From Phycisphaeraceae bacterium (GTDB lineage Bacteria; Planctomycetota; Phycisphaerae; Phycisphaerales; SM1A02), in NCBI GenBank assembly GCA_015709595.1, contig CP054178.1, positions 1-64,000 of the forward strand: DNA of 64,000 nucleotides, given 5' to 3'. This document shows positions 44,242 through 55,324 of this stretch, one piece after another. A program made the translations under genes and the position numbers. The first letter of the stretch is position 1. The number at the start of each line of letters is the position of its first letter. The notes below the pieces were generated by a model. It had not been told where the DNA came from and made no database searches. It saw nothing but the letters and a program-made list of their open reading frames with translations.

Positions 44242-44340
44242 GGCATAACGAAAGGAAGGGATTCCGTTCTGCCGGGCAGGGATTTCGTTATGCCAGGCAG
44301 GGATTCTGTTATGCCAGGCAGGGATTTCGTGATGCGGGAG
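44242..44340. repeat. 21-bp tandem repeats with an inverted copy
   Basis: Four tandem units of about 21 bases (consensus GGGATTTCGTTATGCCAGGCA) start at 44258, 44279, 44300 and 44321. Just before them GGCATAACGAAA (44242-44253) is an inverted copy of the central TTTCGTTATGCC, so a hairpin can form. It lies between nuoA and the larger repeat array. Confidence 0.75.
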
Positions 44341-44433
44341 TGCGTTTTCGGGCCGCTGTGAAGGGTTTTGCAGGTATTCGGACGGAGCGCTTCAGTCGCG
44401 GCGGGGCGGCGCCGATATCAGTCGCATGGCCGG

Positions 44434-45010
44434 AAGGAATCCGCCCCCCATGTCGAACACGGAGCGGCAGCGGCTGTTCCGCGAGCGCTCACGCCTCGCT
44501 CACGCCTCCGCTCCCTCACGGTCGCGGCTCGCTGTCCCGCGAGCGCTCACGTCCTCGCTCACGCCTCCGCTCCCTCACGGTCGCGGCTCGCTGTCCCGCT
44601 CACGCTCACGTCCTCGCTCACGCCTCCGCTCCTCACGGTCGCGGCTCGCTGTTCCGCGAGCGCTCACGCCTCGCTCACGCCAAGGAATCCGCCCCCCATG
44701 TCGAACACGGAGCGGCAGCGGCTGTTCCGCGAGCGCTCACGCCTCGCTCACGCCTCCGCTCCCTCACGGTCGCGGCTCGCTGTCCCGCGAGCGCTCACGT
44801 CCTCGCTCACGCCTCCGCTCCCTCACGGTCGCGGCTCGCTGTCCCGCTCACGCTCACGTCCTCGCTCACGCCTCCGCTCCCTCACGGTCGCGGCTCGCTC
44901 ACGTCCTCGCTCACGCCTCGCTCACGCCTCCGCTCCCTCACGGTCGCGGCTCGCTCACGTCCTCGCTCACGGTCGCGGCTCGCTGTCCCGCTCACGGTCG
45001 CGTCTCGCTG
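44434..45010. repeat. Complex repeat array of CACGGTCGCGGCTCGCT units
   Basis: The field is built from variants of CTCCCTCACGGTCGCGGCTCGCT separated by GTCCCG, GAGCGCTCACG and TCCTCGCTCACGCC pieces. A stretch of about 200 bases beginning AAGGAATCCG at 44434 is duplicated at 44682 (248-base offset), nearly exact except for one base missing near 44632. The core unit also occurs three times at 55119-55250. Open frames across it encode only repetitive Ser/Arg/Ala/Leu text and are not genes. It ends just before the stop of the M28 peptidase. Confidence 0.8.
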
Positions 45011-45023
45011 ACCCGCCCGCGGC

Positions 45024-46280
45024 CTACTGCGGCTGCGAGAACTTTAGCCGCGACGGCTCGGTCACCATGTCCCGGGCGATGGCGGTGGTCAGGTCGAGGA
45101 TGCGGACAGCGCCGTGCGGGTTGACGGTCCAGCCGTGGTCGCCGGGGCGGTGGTACGACTCGTGGGTGCCCGTGAACATGAAGAGCACGGGGATGCCCGC
45201 CCCGTAGAAGCGGGCGTGGTCGGACGGGCCCTGGCCGATGGGGTCGGCGTAGATCGTCAGTCCGCTGGCCAGCAGGTGGGGCGTGATGCGGTCGAGCAGG
45301 CCCTCGGCCGAGTGGACGCCCTGGACCATGAGTGAGTCGGTGCGCAGGCGGCCGATCATGTCGAGGTTGATCATCAGGTTGATCGAGTCGGCGTCGAGCG
45401 TGGAGTGGCGCACGTAGTGGGCGGCCCCGAGCAGGCCCATCTCCTCGCCGGAGAAGCCCATGAAGAGGATGGAACGGAGGTCGGCCCCCTCTTCGGAAGC
45501 GGCGTACATCTCGGTGAAGCGCCTGGCGAGGATCAACATGCCAGCGGTGCCGCTGGCGTTGTCATCGGCGCCGGGGTTGAGGGGGCGCGGGGCATCGGGG
45601 TTGGTCCGGCGGCCCCCGCCGCTGTAGCCGACGTGATCGAAGTGGGCGCCGATGACGACCCACTCGTTCGCCAGAGCGCCCTTGCCGCGCAGCACGCCGC
45701 CCACGTTGGCGGTGTTGAGCGTGCGCTCGCCGCGTCCGACGGTGAAGGGCTGGCGGTAGGAGACCCAGTTGCCTGCGGCGGCGGCGTTGGCTTCCGCGTC
45801 CGCCGCGGCGCCGCCCGGCTCTTCCGTCGCCGCTTCCGCCGGTTCGGGGAAGGCCGGCTCCAGCCCGTACTTCCTGAACCAGAACTCCAGGTAGTCCGCG
45901 GCCCGCTCGTTGCCGGGGGTTCCCGTGGCGCGGCCCTCGAAGTAGGGGTTGGAGAGGGTCATCACGTGCTGGTACCAGAGCCGGGCGTCGTCGCCGAGAT
46001 CGGCGAGCACCTTGGCGATGTTGATGGCCGTGGCGTCCACGTCCAGCCCCGGGTCGTCCGGCTGGGTGTTCTGGAAGCCGTGGGCGTTGACGCGCCCGAT
46101 GATGATCTTCTCGTGGGCGTTTTTCGGGGCTTCGGTGGCGGCCCCGGTCGCAGCCGAACCACCCGCCGGATCCTGCAACGGCCACGCCGCCATGCCGCCA
46201 AGCGCGAGGGCGCCGGAGAGAATCATGACCGTGGCGAGAGGGCGGCTGAACCATGCACGAATCGTCAGGGAACGCGGCAT
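45024..46280 (-). CDS. M28 family metallopeptidase, exported
   Basis: A 418-residue zinc aminopeptidase-like protein with an N-terminal signal sequence (LATVMILSGALALGGMAAW). The M28 zinc-binding and catalytic motifs are present: GAHFDHVGYS, GADDNASGTAG, FMGFSGEEMGLLG, NLDMIGR, and a C-terminal HESYHRPGD. An Ala/Glu-rich insert lies near residues 145-170. It would degrade peptides outside the cytoplasm. Its 3' end abuts the repeat array. Confidence 0.9.
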   Translation of the reverse strand: MPRSLTIRAWFSRPLATVMILSGALALGGMAAWPLQDPAGGSAATGAATEAPKNAHEKIIIGRVNAHGFQNTQPDDPGLDVDATAINIAKVLADLGDDARLWYQHVMTLSNPYFEGRATGTPGNERAADYLEFWFRKYGLEPAFPEPAEAATEEPGGAAADAEANAAAAGNWVSYRQPFTVGRGERTLNTANVGGVLRGKGALANEWVVIGAHFDHVGYSGGGRRTNPDAPRPLNPGADDNASGTAGMLILARRFTEMYAASEEGADLRSILFMGFSGEEMGLLGAAHYVRHSTLDADSINLMINLDMIGRLRTDSLMVQGVHSAEGLLDRITPHLLASGLTIYADPIGQGPSDHARFYGAGIPVLFMFTGTHESYHRPGDHGWTVNPHGAVRILDLTTAIARDMVTEPSRLKFSQPQ

Positions 46281-46502
46281 CGAAGGCCTCCAGACAAGGA
46301 ACGGCGGACTGCACCCGATCGGACCCCCATCTTACCCATCCACGCCGTTGACGCTGCGGTCTGAACCGTTGGAGAACCCGATCGCCCCCTCTATACTCAC
46401 ATCGCCTACGGACGCCTTCCTTCCATGCCAACCCCCTGCTGAACCGACCCGGCGGCTCCCACCCCACGCCCGGTCGGCGCGGCTGTCGGAACACTCCCAC
46501 CC

Positions 46503-49433
<2,931 letters not shown>

Positions 49434-49496
49434 CGAGCCCCACGCTGGGGTTCTCGCCCTCAACCCGGTCCTCTCCCGATGAGAGAGGGAGTTTAT

Positions 49497-50333
49497 TCAT
49501 CGCGCGCCAAGTTCCGACGGCTTTCGAAACACCAGAAAGTGCTGCCACGGCAGGAAGTCCTTCGTCTCCACCCACTCCAGCCCCGCCGCTTCCATTTCCT
49601 TCCGCACTTGCAGCACGGTCATCTTGTGCAGCGGCTTGATGGGCACGTCCGGGTCCTCGCCGCGGTATTCGAGCAGGATCACCCGCCCGCCCGGCTTGAG
49701 CCCGCGCACGATTGACCGCATCATCTCCCACGGGTGCGAGAACTCGTGGTACGCATCCACCATCAGCACCACATCGACCGACCCTGCCGCCAGCCGCGTG
49801 TCCTCGATCGTCCCCAGCAGCGTCTGGATGTTGCCCGCGTGCTCCTGCTGGTTCTTCTCGACGATGAAGTCCAGCATCTCCTGCTGAATGTCCACCGCGA
49901 TCACCCGCCCCCGGGGCACGCGCGGCGCGAGGCGGAACGTGAAGTACCCCGACCCCGCGCCGATGTCCGCCACCACATCCGTCTCGCGCAGGTCCATCGC
50001 GTGCACCACCAGGTCAGTCCGCTCCTCCCGCTCCCGGCCGCGCCGCTCCAGCCAGTCGATGGCCTGATGCCCCATCACGTGGGCGATCTCGCGTCCGAGG
50101 TAGACCTTGCCCGTGCCGTCGCGCGTGGGGGTGATGAACTCGTATCCCGGCGCATCGCGCTCCTTGATGGTTGCCTGGTCGCCGCGCTCCGCCGGTGGGG
50201 CTTCGGCCGCGGCGGGCTGCGTCGGCGCGTTCGCCTTGCGCGCTTCCGGCCGCGGGCAGCCGCCCAGCGCGGCCAACGAACCCATGAACAGGAAACCGAG
50301 CATGATCCGCCAGATAACTCGATTCGTGATCAT
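49497..50333 (-). CDS. Class I SAM methyltransferase with lipoprotein signal
   Basis: A 278-residue protein. The first 26 residues form a type II signal peptide with lipobox SLAALGGC. After an Ala/Pro-rich linker comes a Rossmann-fold methyltransferase: VVADIGAGSGYFTFRLAP (motif I), VIAVDIQQEMLDF (motif II), VDVVLMVDAYHEF and LKPGGRVILLEYRG. The export signal would put a SAM-dependent fold outside the cytoplasm, which is unusual; AAGGG precedes the ATG at 50333, supporting this start. The substrate is unknown. Confidence 0.82.
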   Translation of the reverse strand: MITNRVIWRIMLGFLFMGSLAALGGCPRPEARKANAPTQPAAAEAPPAERGDQATIKERDAPGYEFITPTRDGTGKVYLGREIAHVMGHQAIDWLERRGREREERTDLVVHAMDLRETDVVADIGAGSGYFTFRLAPRVPRGRVIAVDIQQEMLDFIVEKNQQEHAGNIQTLLGTIEDTRLAAGSVDVVLMVDAYHEFSHPWEMMRSIVRGLKPGGRVILLEYRGEDPDVPIKPLHKMTVLQVRKEMEAAGLEWVETKDFLPWQHFLVFRKPSELGAR

Positions 50334-50413
50334 GATCAAACCCTTCGTGTTGCTCGCGTCCAACCCCGCCGCGATGCTGGAGAGACGATCCCACACGCTC
50401 CAAGAAGACTTCA

Positions 50414-50485
50414 CCGCAGAGTCGCGGAGAGCGCAGAGTGGGGAGACCAGGCAGTCTTCTCTCCGCGCCCTCTGCGACTCAGCGG
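50414..50485. repeat. Imperfect inverted repeat of CGCAGAG type
   Basis: CCGCAGAGTCGCGGAGAG on the left and an approximately complementary arm ending GACTCAGCGG on the right form a long imperfect hairpin in the divergent gap between the methyltransferase and dipeptidase genes. Short related pieces occur near 51888 and 60111. This looks like a dispersed chromosomal repeat, and it could also act as a transcript hairpin. Confidence 0.5.
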
Positions 50486-50537
50486 CGAGTCTGGATTTCC
50501 GGAAAGCCCTCGGTAGGATGGGCGCGGAGACGCCTTC

Positions 50538-51863
50538 ATGTCAAACCGAATCGCGCCCATCCTGCTCATCCTCGCCCTTCTCGCGCTCGGGTTCGTGTCC
50601 CTCGCCGCCGCCCAGGAAGCCGCCCCCGCGCAGAACGGCGCCGCCGCCCAGGACGAGGCCGCCCTCCGCGCCCGCGTCATGCGCCTCCTCCAGAAAGTCC
50701 CCCTCATCGACGGCCACAACGACACGCCGGGGCAGTTTCGCCGCCGCGTGGCGGGCCACGTCGATCAACTGAACTTCCGCGACACCACCACCCTCACCCC
50801 GCCCATGCACACCGACCTGACCCGCCTGCGCGCCGGCGGCGTGGGCGGGCAGTTCTGGAGCGTCTTCATCCCCATCTCCAGGTTCGGCGGCGAGCCGGGC
50901 GACGTGCAGCGCGTCATCGAGCAGATGGACCTCGTCCGCCGCCTGGTGGCCGCCTACCCCGATGACCTCGAACTCGCCTTCACCGCCGATGACATCGTCC
51001 GCATCCACCGGCAGGGCAAGATCGCCTCCCTCATGGGCATGGAGGGCGGCCACTCCATCGAGAACTCCCTCGCGGCCCTTCGCGCCCTCTACCACCTGGG
51101 CGCGCGGTACATGTCCATCACCCACGCCAAGAATCTCGCCTGGGCCGACTCCGCCACCGATGAGCCGCTGCACGGCGGCCTCACCCCCTTCGGAAAAGAA
51201 GTCATCCGCGAAATGAACCGGCTGGGCATGCTCGTCGATCTCGCCCATGTCTCGCCCGACACCATGCACGACGCCCTCGATGTCGCCGAGGCGCCCGTCA
51301 TCTTCTCCCACTCCTCCGCCAAGACCATCTGCGGCCACGCCCGCAACGTGCCCGACGATGTGCTCACCCGCGTGAAAGACAACCGCGGCGTCGTCATGGT
51401 CTGCTTCCTCATCTCTTACGTCTCGGAAGAGTTACGACTCCACGCCGAAGCCCGCCAGCAGATGCTCGCCCAGCTGCGGCAGGAGCACCCGGACCCCTCG
51501 CAGGGCGACGCGATGGCCGCCGCCATCCGCGACTGGGACGCCGCCAACCCGGCCCCCGTCGCCACGCTCTCGCAGGTGGCCGACCACATCGACCACATTC
51601 GCGCCGTCGCCGGCATCGACTGCATCGGCATCGGCTCGGATTACGACGGCATGCCCCCCGGCCCCGCCGGTCTGGAGGATGTCTCCACCTACCCCGCCCT
51701 GTTCGTGGAACTGCTCCGCCGGGGGTACAGCGATGAGGACATCGCCAAGATCGCGGGGCTCAACGTGCTGCGCGTGATGCGCGAAGTGGAGCAGACCGCC
51801 GCCCGGCTGCAGACCGAGCGCAAGCCGTCGGATGCGCTGATCACGGAGCTGGATCGGCGGTAG
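50538..51863 (+). CDS. Membrane dipeptidase (M19), exported
   Basis: A 441-residue zinc dipeptidase of the renal-dipeptidase family. A signal peptide (IAPILLILALLALGFVSLA, cut after AAAQ) leads into the barrel with DGHNDTPG (zinc ligands His and Asp), MEGGHSIEN (bridging Glu), DLAHVSPDTM and FSHSSAKT (zinc His), and GSDYDGMP near residue 360. It cleaves dipeptides outside the cytoplasm. It diverges from the lipoprotein methyltransferase. Confidence 0.92.
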   Translation: MSNRIAPILLILALLALGFVSLAAAQEAAPAQNGAAAQDEAALRARVMRLLQKVPLIDGHNDTPGQFRRRVAGHVDQLNFRDTTTLTPPMHTDLTRLRAGGVGGQFWSVFIPISRFGGEPGDVQRVIEQMDLVRRLVAAYPDDLELAFTADDIVRIHRQGKIASLMGMEGGHSIENSLAALRALYHLGARYMSITHAKNLAWADSATDEPLHGGLTPFGKEVIREMNRLGMLVDLAHVSPDTMHDALDVAEAPVIFSHSSAKTICGHARNVPDDVLTRVKDNRGVVMVCFLISYVSEELRLHAEARQQMLAQLRQEHPDPSQGDAMAAAIRDWDAANPAPVATLSQVADHIDHIRAVAGIDCIGIGSDYDGMPPGPAGLEDVSTYPALFVELLRRGYSDEDIAKIAGLNVLRVMREVEQTAARLQTERKPSDALITELDRR

Positions 51864-52177
51864 CCGCTCGCCCGAAGACATTCAACACAGAGGGCCGCGG
51901 AGGACCACGGAGAGAAAGGCGTTCGTTTCGAGTCCACGGATGAACGCGGATGCACACGGACAAGTGCGGATTCCAGCGATCAGAACCCGGGCTGTCACGC
52001 CGCCAGCCGGAGCGACTCGCGCGCAGCCGCCCGACGCCGCGCCTGCCTTGCGTCACGATCGGGCGGCATCGCTTGGCGTTTTTTGCCCAGATTGCTAGCC
52101 CCGCCCCCCGACACCCCCTGTGAACAGCATGTCAATCCCACCCCAGCCCCACTCCGATCGGGGATGCTGGGGCGACC
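51864..52177. other. Intergenic stretch with dispersed-repeat fragments
   Basis: This 314-base gap holds no gene I can support. It contains a purine-rich GAGGGCCGCGGAGGACCACG stretch and a run beginning TCCACGGATGAACGCGGATG near 51932, both like interspersed repeats of this kind of genome. Confidence 0.4.
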
Positions 52178-53503
52178 ATGCCCTTCCGATCCGGCTCCAT
52201 CTCGTACGCCCTGTTCCGCGTGTCTTCTGCTGGCGGTTCCGAGCCCCTGGCACCCCCCACGTCCGCCGCGGATGCAGCGTCGCTCCTCGATCGTCTGGCC
52301 GAGCACACCCTGAAGGAATCCGGCATCGGCGAGCCGCAACCCATGGAGTTCGGCTGGTGCGGCGGGCGGCACGTGCTGGATGAGGCGTTCGACCTCGAGC
52401 ACGTGGTGTTCGACGATGGGCTGCTCTTCGGGCTGCGGGTGGATGTGAACCGAATCCCCGGCGAGATCCGCCGCGCCTACCTGGCCCAGGCCCAGCAGGC
52501 GATGGCGACGGACGGGCAGCCGTACCTGAGCAAGCGCGAGAAGGCGGCGGCCAGGGAGGAGGCGGAGGCCCGCTGCCGCGAGGACCTGGCGGCGGGGAAG
52601 TACCGGCGGTCGAAGATGGTCGAGGTGCTGTGGGATGTCGCCCGCGGCGTGGTGCTGGCGCCGGCGTTCGGCGATGCCATCGTGGGCGGGCTGCGCGACC
52701 TGTTCTTCGAGACCTTCGACCTGCGGCTGAGCCCGCTGTCATCCGGCGCGCTGGCGTTCGATGTGCTGTCGAAGCGCGGCCGTGGGCGCGACTACGAGGA
52801 ACTGAAGCCGAGTGTGTTCACCCCCCCACCCGCCGGGGTGAATGAGGGGGACGGCGCGGAGGGCGGGGGTGCGGGAGAGCGCGGTGGTGATGGGCGGCCA
52901 CCCGTGCCGTGGGCGCACGTGTCGCCCGAACCCAGCGACTTCGTGGGCAACGAGTTCCTGCTCTGGCTGCTCTGGCAGGTGGCGGAGCGCGGCGGCGAGA
53001 TCAGCACCGAGGCGGGGGATGTGGCGGTGGTGATCGAGCGCGTGCTCGACATGGAGTGCCCGTGGGGCGTGACGGGGAAGCAGGGACTGCAGAGCGCGGG
53101 GCCGGGGCAGTCGCCGGAAGCGCGGCGGGGGCTGCTCAATGGCAAGTGGCCTCGCAAGGCGGGGCTGCTGGTGTCGCTGGATGGCGAGCAGTGGTCGTGC
53201 ACGCTGCAGGCGGATCGTCTGCTGGTGACGGGGTTGAAGGCGCCCGCGCCGGAGGAGGCGCCGGGCTCGCCGCGGGAGCTGATCGAGTGGCGGCTGGCGT
53301 CGCTGCGGCGGTTCAATGAGGCGCTGGGGGGGCTGTTCGCGCGGTTCCTGGATGATCGGGCGGGCAGCGCCTGGGCGACGCCGCGGCAGAAGATCAGCGC
53401 GTGGATCCGCGGCGAGCGGGCGGGCCGCGCCGAAGCCGATGCCGGCGTGGCCGTCATCGAGACGAAACCGGGGGCGGGGGCGGGTCTGCGTGCGCGGGTG
53501 TAG
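52178..53503 (+). CDS. RdgC-like recombination-associated protein
   Basis: A 441-residue protein. Its first 230 residues follow the layout of RdgC, a ring-shaped DNA-binding protein that limits RecA: an N-terminal strand region, MEFGWCGGRHVLD, a basic helical stretch (LSKREKAAAREEAEARCRED), then VLWDVARGVVLAPAFGDAIV and a dimerisation-like region ending LSSGALAFDVL. The middle third (residues 225-265) is a low-complexity linker and the C-terminal part is divergent. The assignment rests on pattern only. It has no related neighbours. Confidence 0.5.
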   Translation: MPFRSGSISYALFRVSSAGGSEPLAPPTSAADAASLLDRLAEHTLKESGIGEPQPMEFGWCGGRHVLDEAFDLEHVVFDDGLLFGLRVDVNRIPGEIRRAYLAQAQQAMATDGQPYLSKREKAAAREEAEARCREDLAAGKYRRSKMVEVLWDVARGVVLAPAFGDAIVGGLRDLFFETFDLRLSPLSSGALAFDVLSKRGRGRDYEELKPSVFTPPPAGVNEGDGAEGGGAGERGGDGRPPVPWAHVSPEPSDFVGNEFLLWLLWQVAERGGEISTEAGDVAVVIERVLDMECPWGVTGKQGLQSAGPGQSPEARRGLLNGKWPRKAGLLVSLDGEQWSCTLQADRLLVTGLKAPAPEEAPGSPRELIEWRLASLRRFNEALGGLFARFLDDRAGSAWATPRQKISAWIRGERAGRAEADAGVAVIETKPGAGAGLRARV

Positions 53504-53610
53504 GGACGTGGGGATGGAGGGGTGTCGCGAGCCAGCGCGGCGGCCACGGCGTGATCGGAACCCTCTCCCGCTGGGAGAGGGGCCTGAGGCGCGCGGCATA
53601 CGCTTGATCC

Positions 53611-53847
53611 ATGCAGTGCAACCTCGATGCGCGTGAACGGATGTTCCGGCTGCTGGCCGGGCTGGTGGGCGTCATCACGGGCGCGCTGCTGATCCTGTTG
53701 GCGCTGGCGGGCGTTGTCGAGGGAGCGTGGGTGTGGTGGGTGGCCGCCGCGTTGATCGTGATGGGCGGCATGGGCGTGGCGCAGGGGTACGCCGGGTGGT
53801 GCGTGATGAAGCAGCTGCTGGGCCGGAAGGGAGGATCGGTGCGATGA
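53611..53847 (+). CDS. Small DUF2892-like membrane protein
   Basis: A 78-residue protein with two membrane spans (LLAGLVGVITGALLILLALA and VWWVAAALIVMGGMGVAQG). The start QCNLDARERMFRLLAG and the end GWCVMKQLLG match the DUF2892/YgaP-like inner-membrane proteins that often neighbour sulfur-transfer genes. Its stop overlaps the next ATG (ATGA), linking it to the aminotransferase, which supports a sulfur-related context. Confidence 0.65.
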   Translation: MQCNLDARERMFRLLAGLVGVITGALLILLALAGVVEGAWVWWVAAALIVMGGMGVAQGYAGWCVMKQLLGRKGGSVR

Positions 53848-55115
53848 GCGGCGCGGCGATGGCTCGACCGGTGGACGTGGCCGCGCTGCGCCGGCACGTT
53901 CCCTCGCTGGCGGGCGGCACGGTGCTGCTGGAGAACGCGGGCGGGTCGCAGGCGCCCGCGTGCGTGTCCGACGCGATCCGCGACTACATGCGGACGACCT
54001 ACGTGCAGCTCGGCGCCGGGTACGACATGTCGCGCCGCGCCACGACCACCGTCGAACTGGCCCACACGTTCATCAACCGGCTGATGAACGGCGAGGGCGA
54101 CGGCGCCGTCATCCTCGGCTCGTCCAGCACGGTGCTGTGCACGATCGTCGCGGACTGCTATTCGGAAGTGCTGCGGCCCGGCGATGAGATCGTGCTGGCC
54201 GAGTGCGGGCACGAGGCGAACATCGGCCCGTGGCTGCGGGCGGCGAAGCGGTCGGGAGCGGCGGTGAAGTGGTGGCCCATTGATCGCGCCACGACCGCAA
54301 CCACGGTGGAAGCGCTCACGCCGCTGCTGAGCGAACGAACCCGGCTGGTGTGCTTCCCCCACGTCTCCAACCTGCTGGGCGAGATTCTGGATGTGCCGGC
54401 AATCGTCGCGGCGGCGCGCGACAGGGCGCCGGGGGCGCGGGCCGTCGTGGACGGCGTGGCCTTCGCCCCTCACCGCCCCATCGACGTGGCGGCGTGGGGC
54501 GTGGACTGGTACTTCTACTCCACCTACAAGGTGTACGGTCCGCACATGGCGGCGCTGTTCGGGCGTCACGACGCGCTCGCCGAGTTGACCGGCCCCAACC
54601 ACTTCTTCATCCCGAAGGACCAGGTGCCCTACAAGTTCGAACTTGGCGGCTGCTCGCACGAGGGCTGCGCCGGGCTGCTGGCGCTGCAGGATTACCTGGC
54701 GGACATCGTGCGGCTGATGGACGGTGCGGCGCCGCGTCGAACGGGCGGACTGCTCGACCGCGAGACGATCCGCCGGGCGTTCGAGATCATGGGCGAGTGC
54801 GAGATCCCGCTTCAGCGGCGGGTGATCGAGTACCTGCGGTCCAAACCCGCGGTGCGGATCATCGGCCCCTCGCACGGCGAACCCTCGCGCGTAGGTACGA
54901 TCAGCTTCGTTCACCGCTCGCGCTCATCGCACGAGATCGCCCAGCACGCCAACGATCGCGGCATCGGCATCCGCCACGGCCACATGTACGCCCACCGGCT
55001 CTGCACGGCGCTGGGCATCGAACCCGAGGACGGCGTGGTGCGCGTGTCGCTGGTCCACTACAACTCGATGGATGACCTGGAGCGGCTCTTCGTGGTGCTG
55101 GACGAGGTGCTGTAG
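53844..55115 (+). CDS. Class V aminotransferase, cysteine desulfurase-like
   Basis: A 423-residue PLP enzyme of the class V aminotransferase family, in the branch of cysteine desulfurase-like and isopenicillin-epimerase-like proteins. The PLP Lys229 is in YSTYKVYGPH; VDGVAFAPHRPIDV supplies the Asp and His around the cofactor. The active-site loop that carries Cys in true desulfurases is not clear, so the reaction is uncertain. The upstream DUF2892-like gene overlaps it by four bases. Confidence 0.82.
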   Translation: MSGAAMARPVDVAALRRHVPSLAGGTVLLENAGGSQAPACVSDAIRDYMRTTYVQLGAGYDMSRRATTTVELAHTFINRLMNGEGDGAVILGSSSTVLCTIVADCYSEVLRPGDEIVLAECGHEANIGPWLRAAKRSGAAVKWWPIDRATTATTVEALTPLLSERTRLVCFPHVSNLLGEILDVPAIVAAARDRAPGARAVVDGVAFAPHRPIDVAAWGVDWYFYSTYKVYGPHMAALFGRHDALAELTGPNHFFIPKDQVPYKFELGGCSHEGCAGLLALQDYLADIVRLMDGAAPRRTGGLLDRETIRRAFEIMGECEIPLQRRVIEYLRSKPAVRIIGPSHGEPSRVGTISFVHRSRSSHEIAQHANDRGIGIRHGHMYAHRLCTALGIEPEDGVVRVSLVHYNSMDDLERLFVVLDEVL

Positions 55116-55118
55116 GCA

Positions 55119-55250
55119 ACGGATGCGGGCCTGCCGCTCCCTCACGGTCGCGGCTCGCTTCCCGCGTGCGGGCCTGCCGCTCCCTCACGGTCGCGGCTCG
55201 CTTCACGCGTGCGGGCCTGCCGCTCCCTCACGGTCGCGGCTCGCCTGGCG
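55119..55250. repeat. Three tandem copies of the CACGGTCGCGGCTCGC unit
   Basis: Three units reading GCGGGCCTGCCGCTCCCTCAC followed by GGTCGCGGCTCGCTT are arranged in tandem with a period near 43 bases; the third is slightly changed. The core is shared with the array at 44434-45010, so this is a dispersed repeat family. No coding function. Confidence 0.75.
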
Positions 55251-55324
55251 GTGCAAGGGTCATCACCATCGAATCGCCTGCACCACGGCTCCCCCCAGCG
55301 GGAGAGGGAGTCGGCGATGTGTTC

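Noticed and set aside
44434-45010. Possible CRISPR array
   Set aside because: Repeats are of unequal spacing and vary in length, the pieces between them are themselves repeats, and no cas gene is near.
44368-45207. Open frames through the repeat field coding Ser/Arg/Ala/Leu repeats
   Set aside because: They follow the DNA repeats in every frame and have no domain, start signal or conservation expected of a gene.
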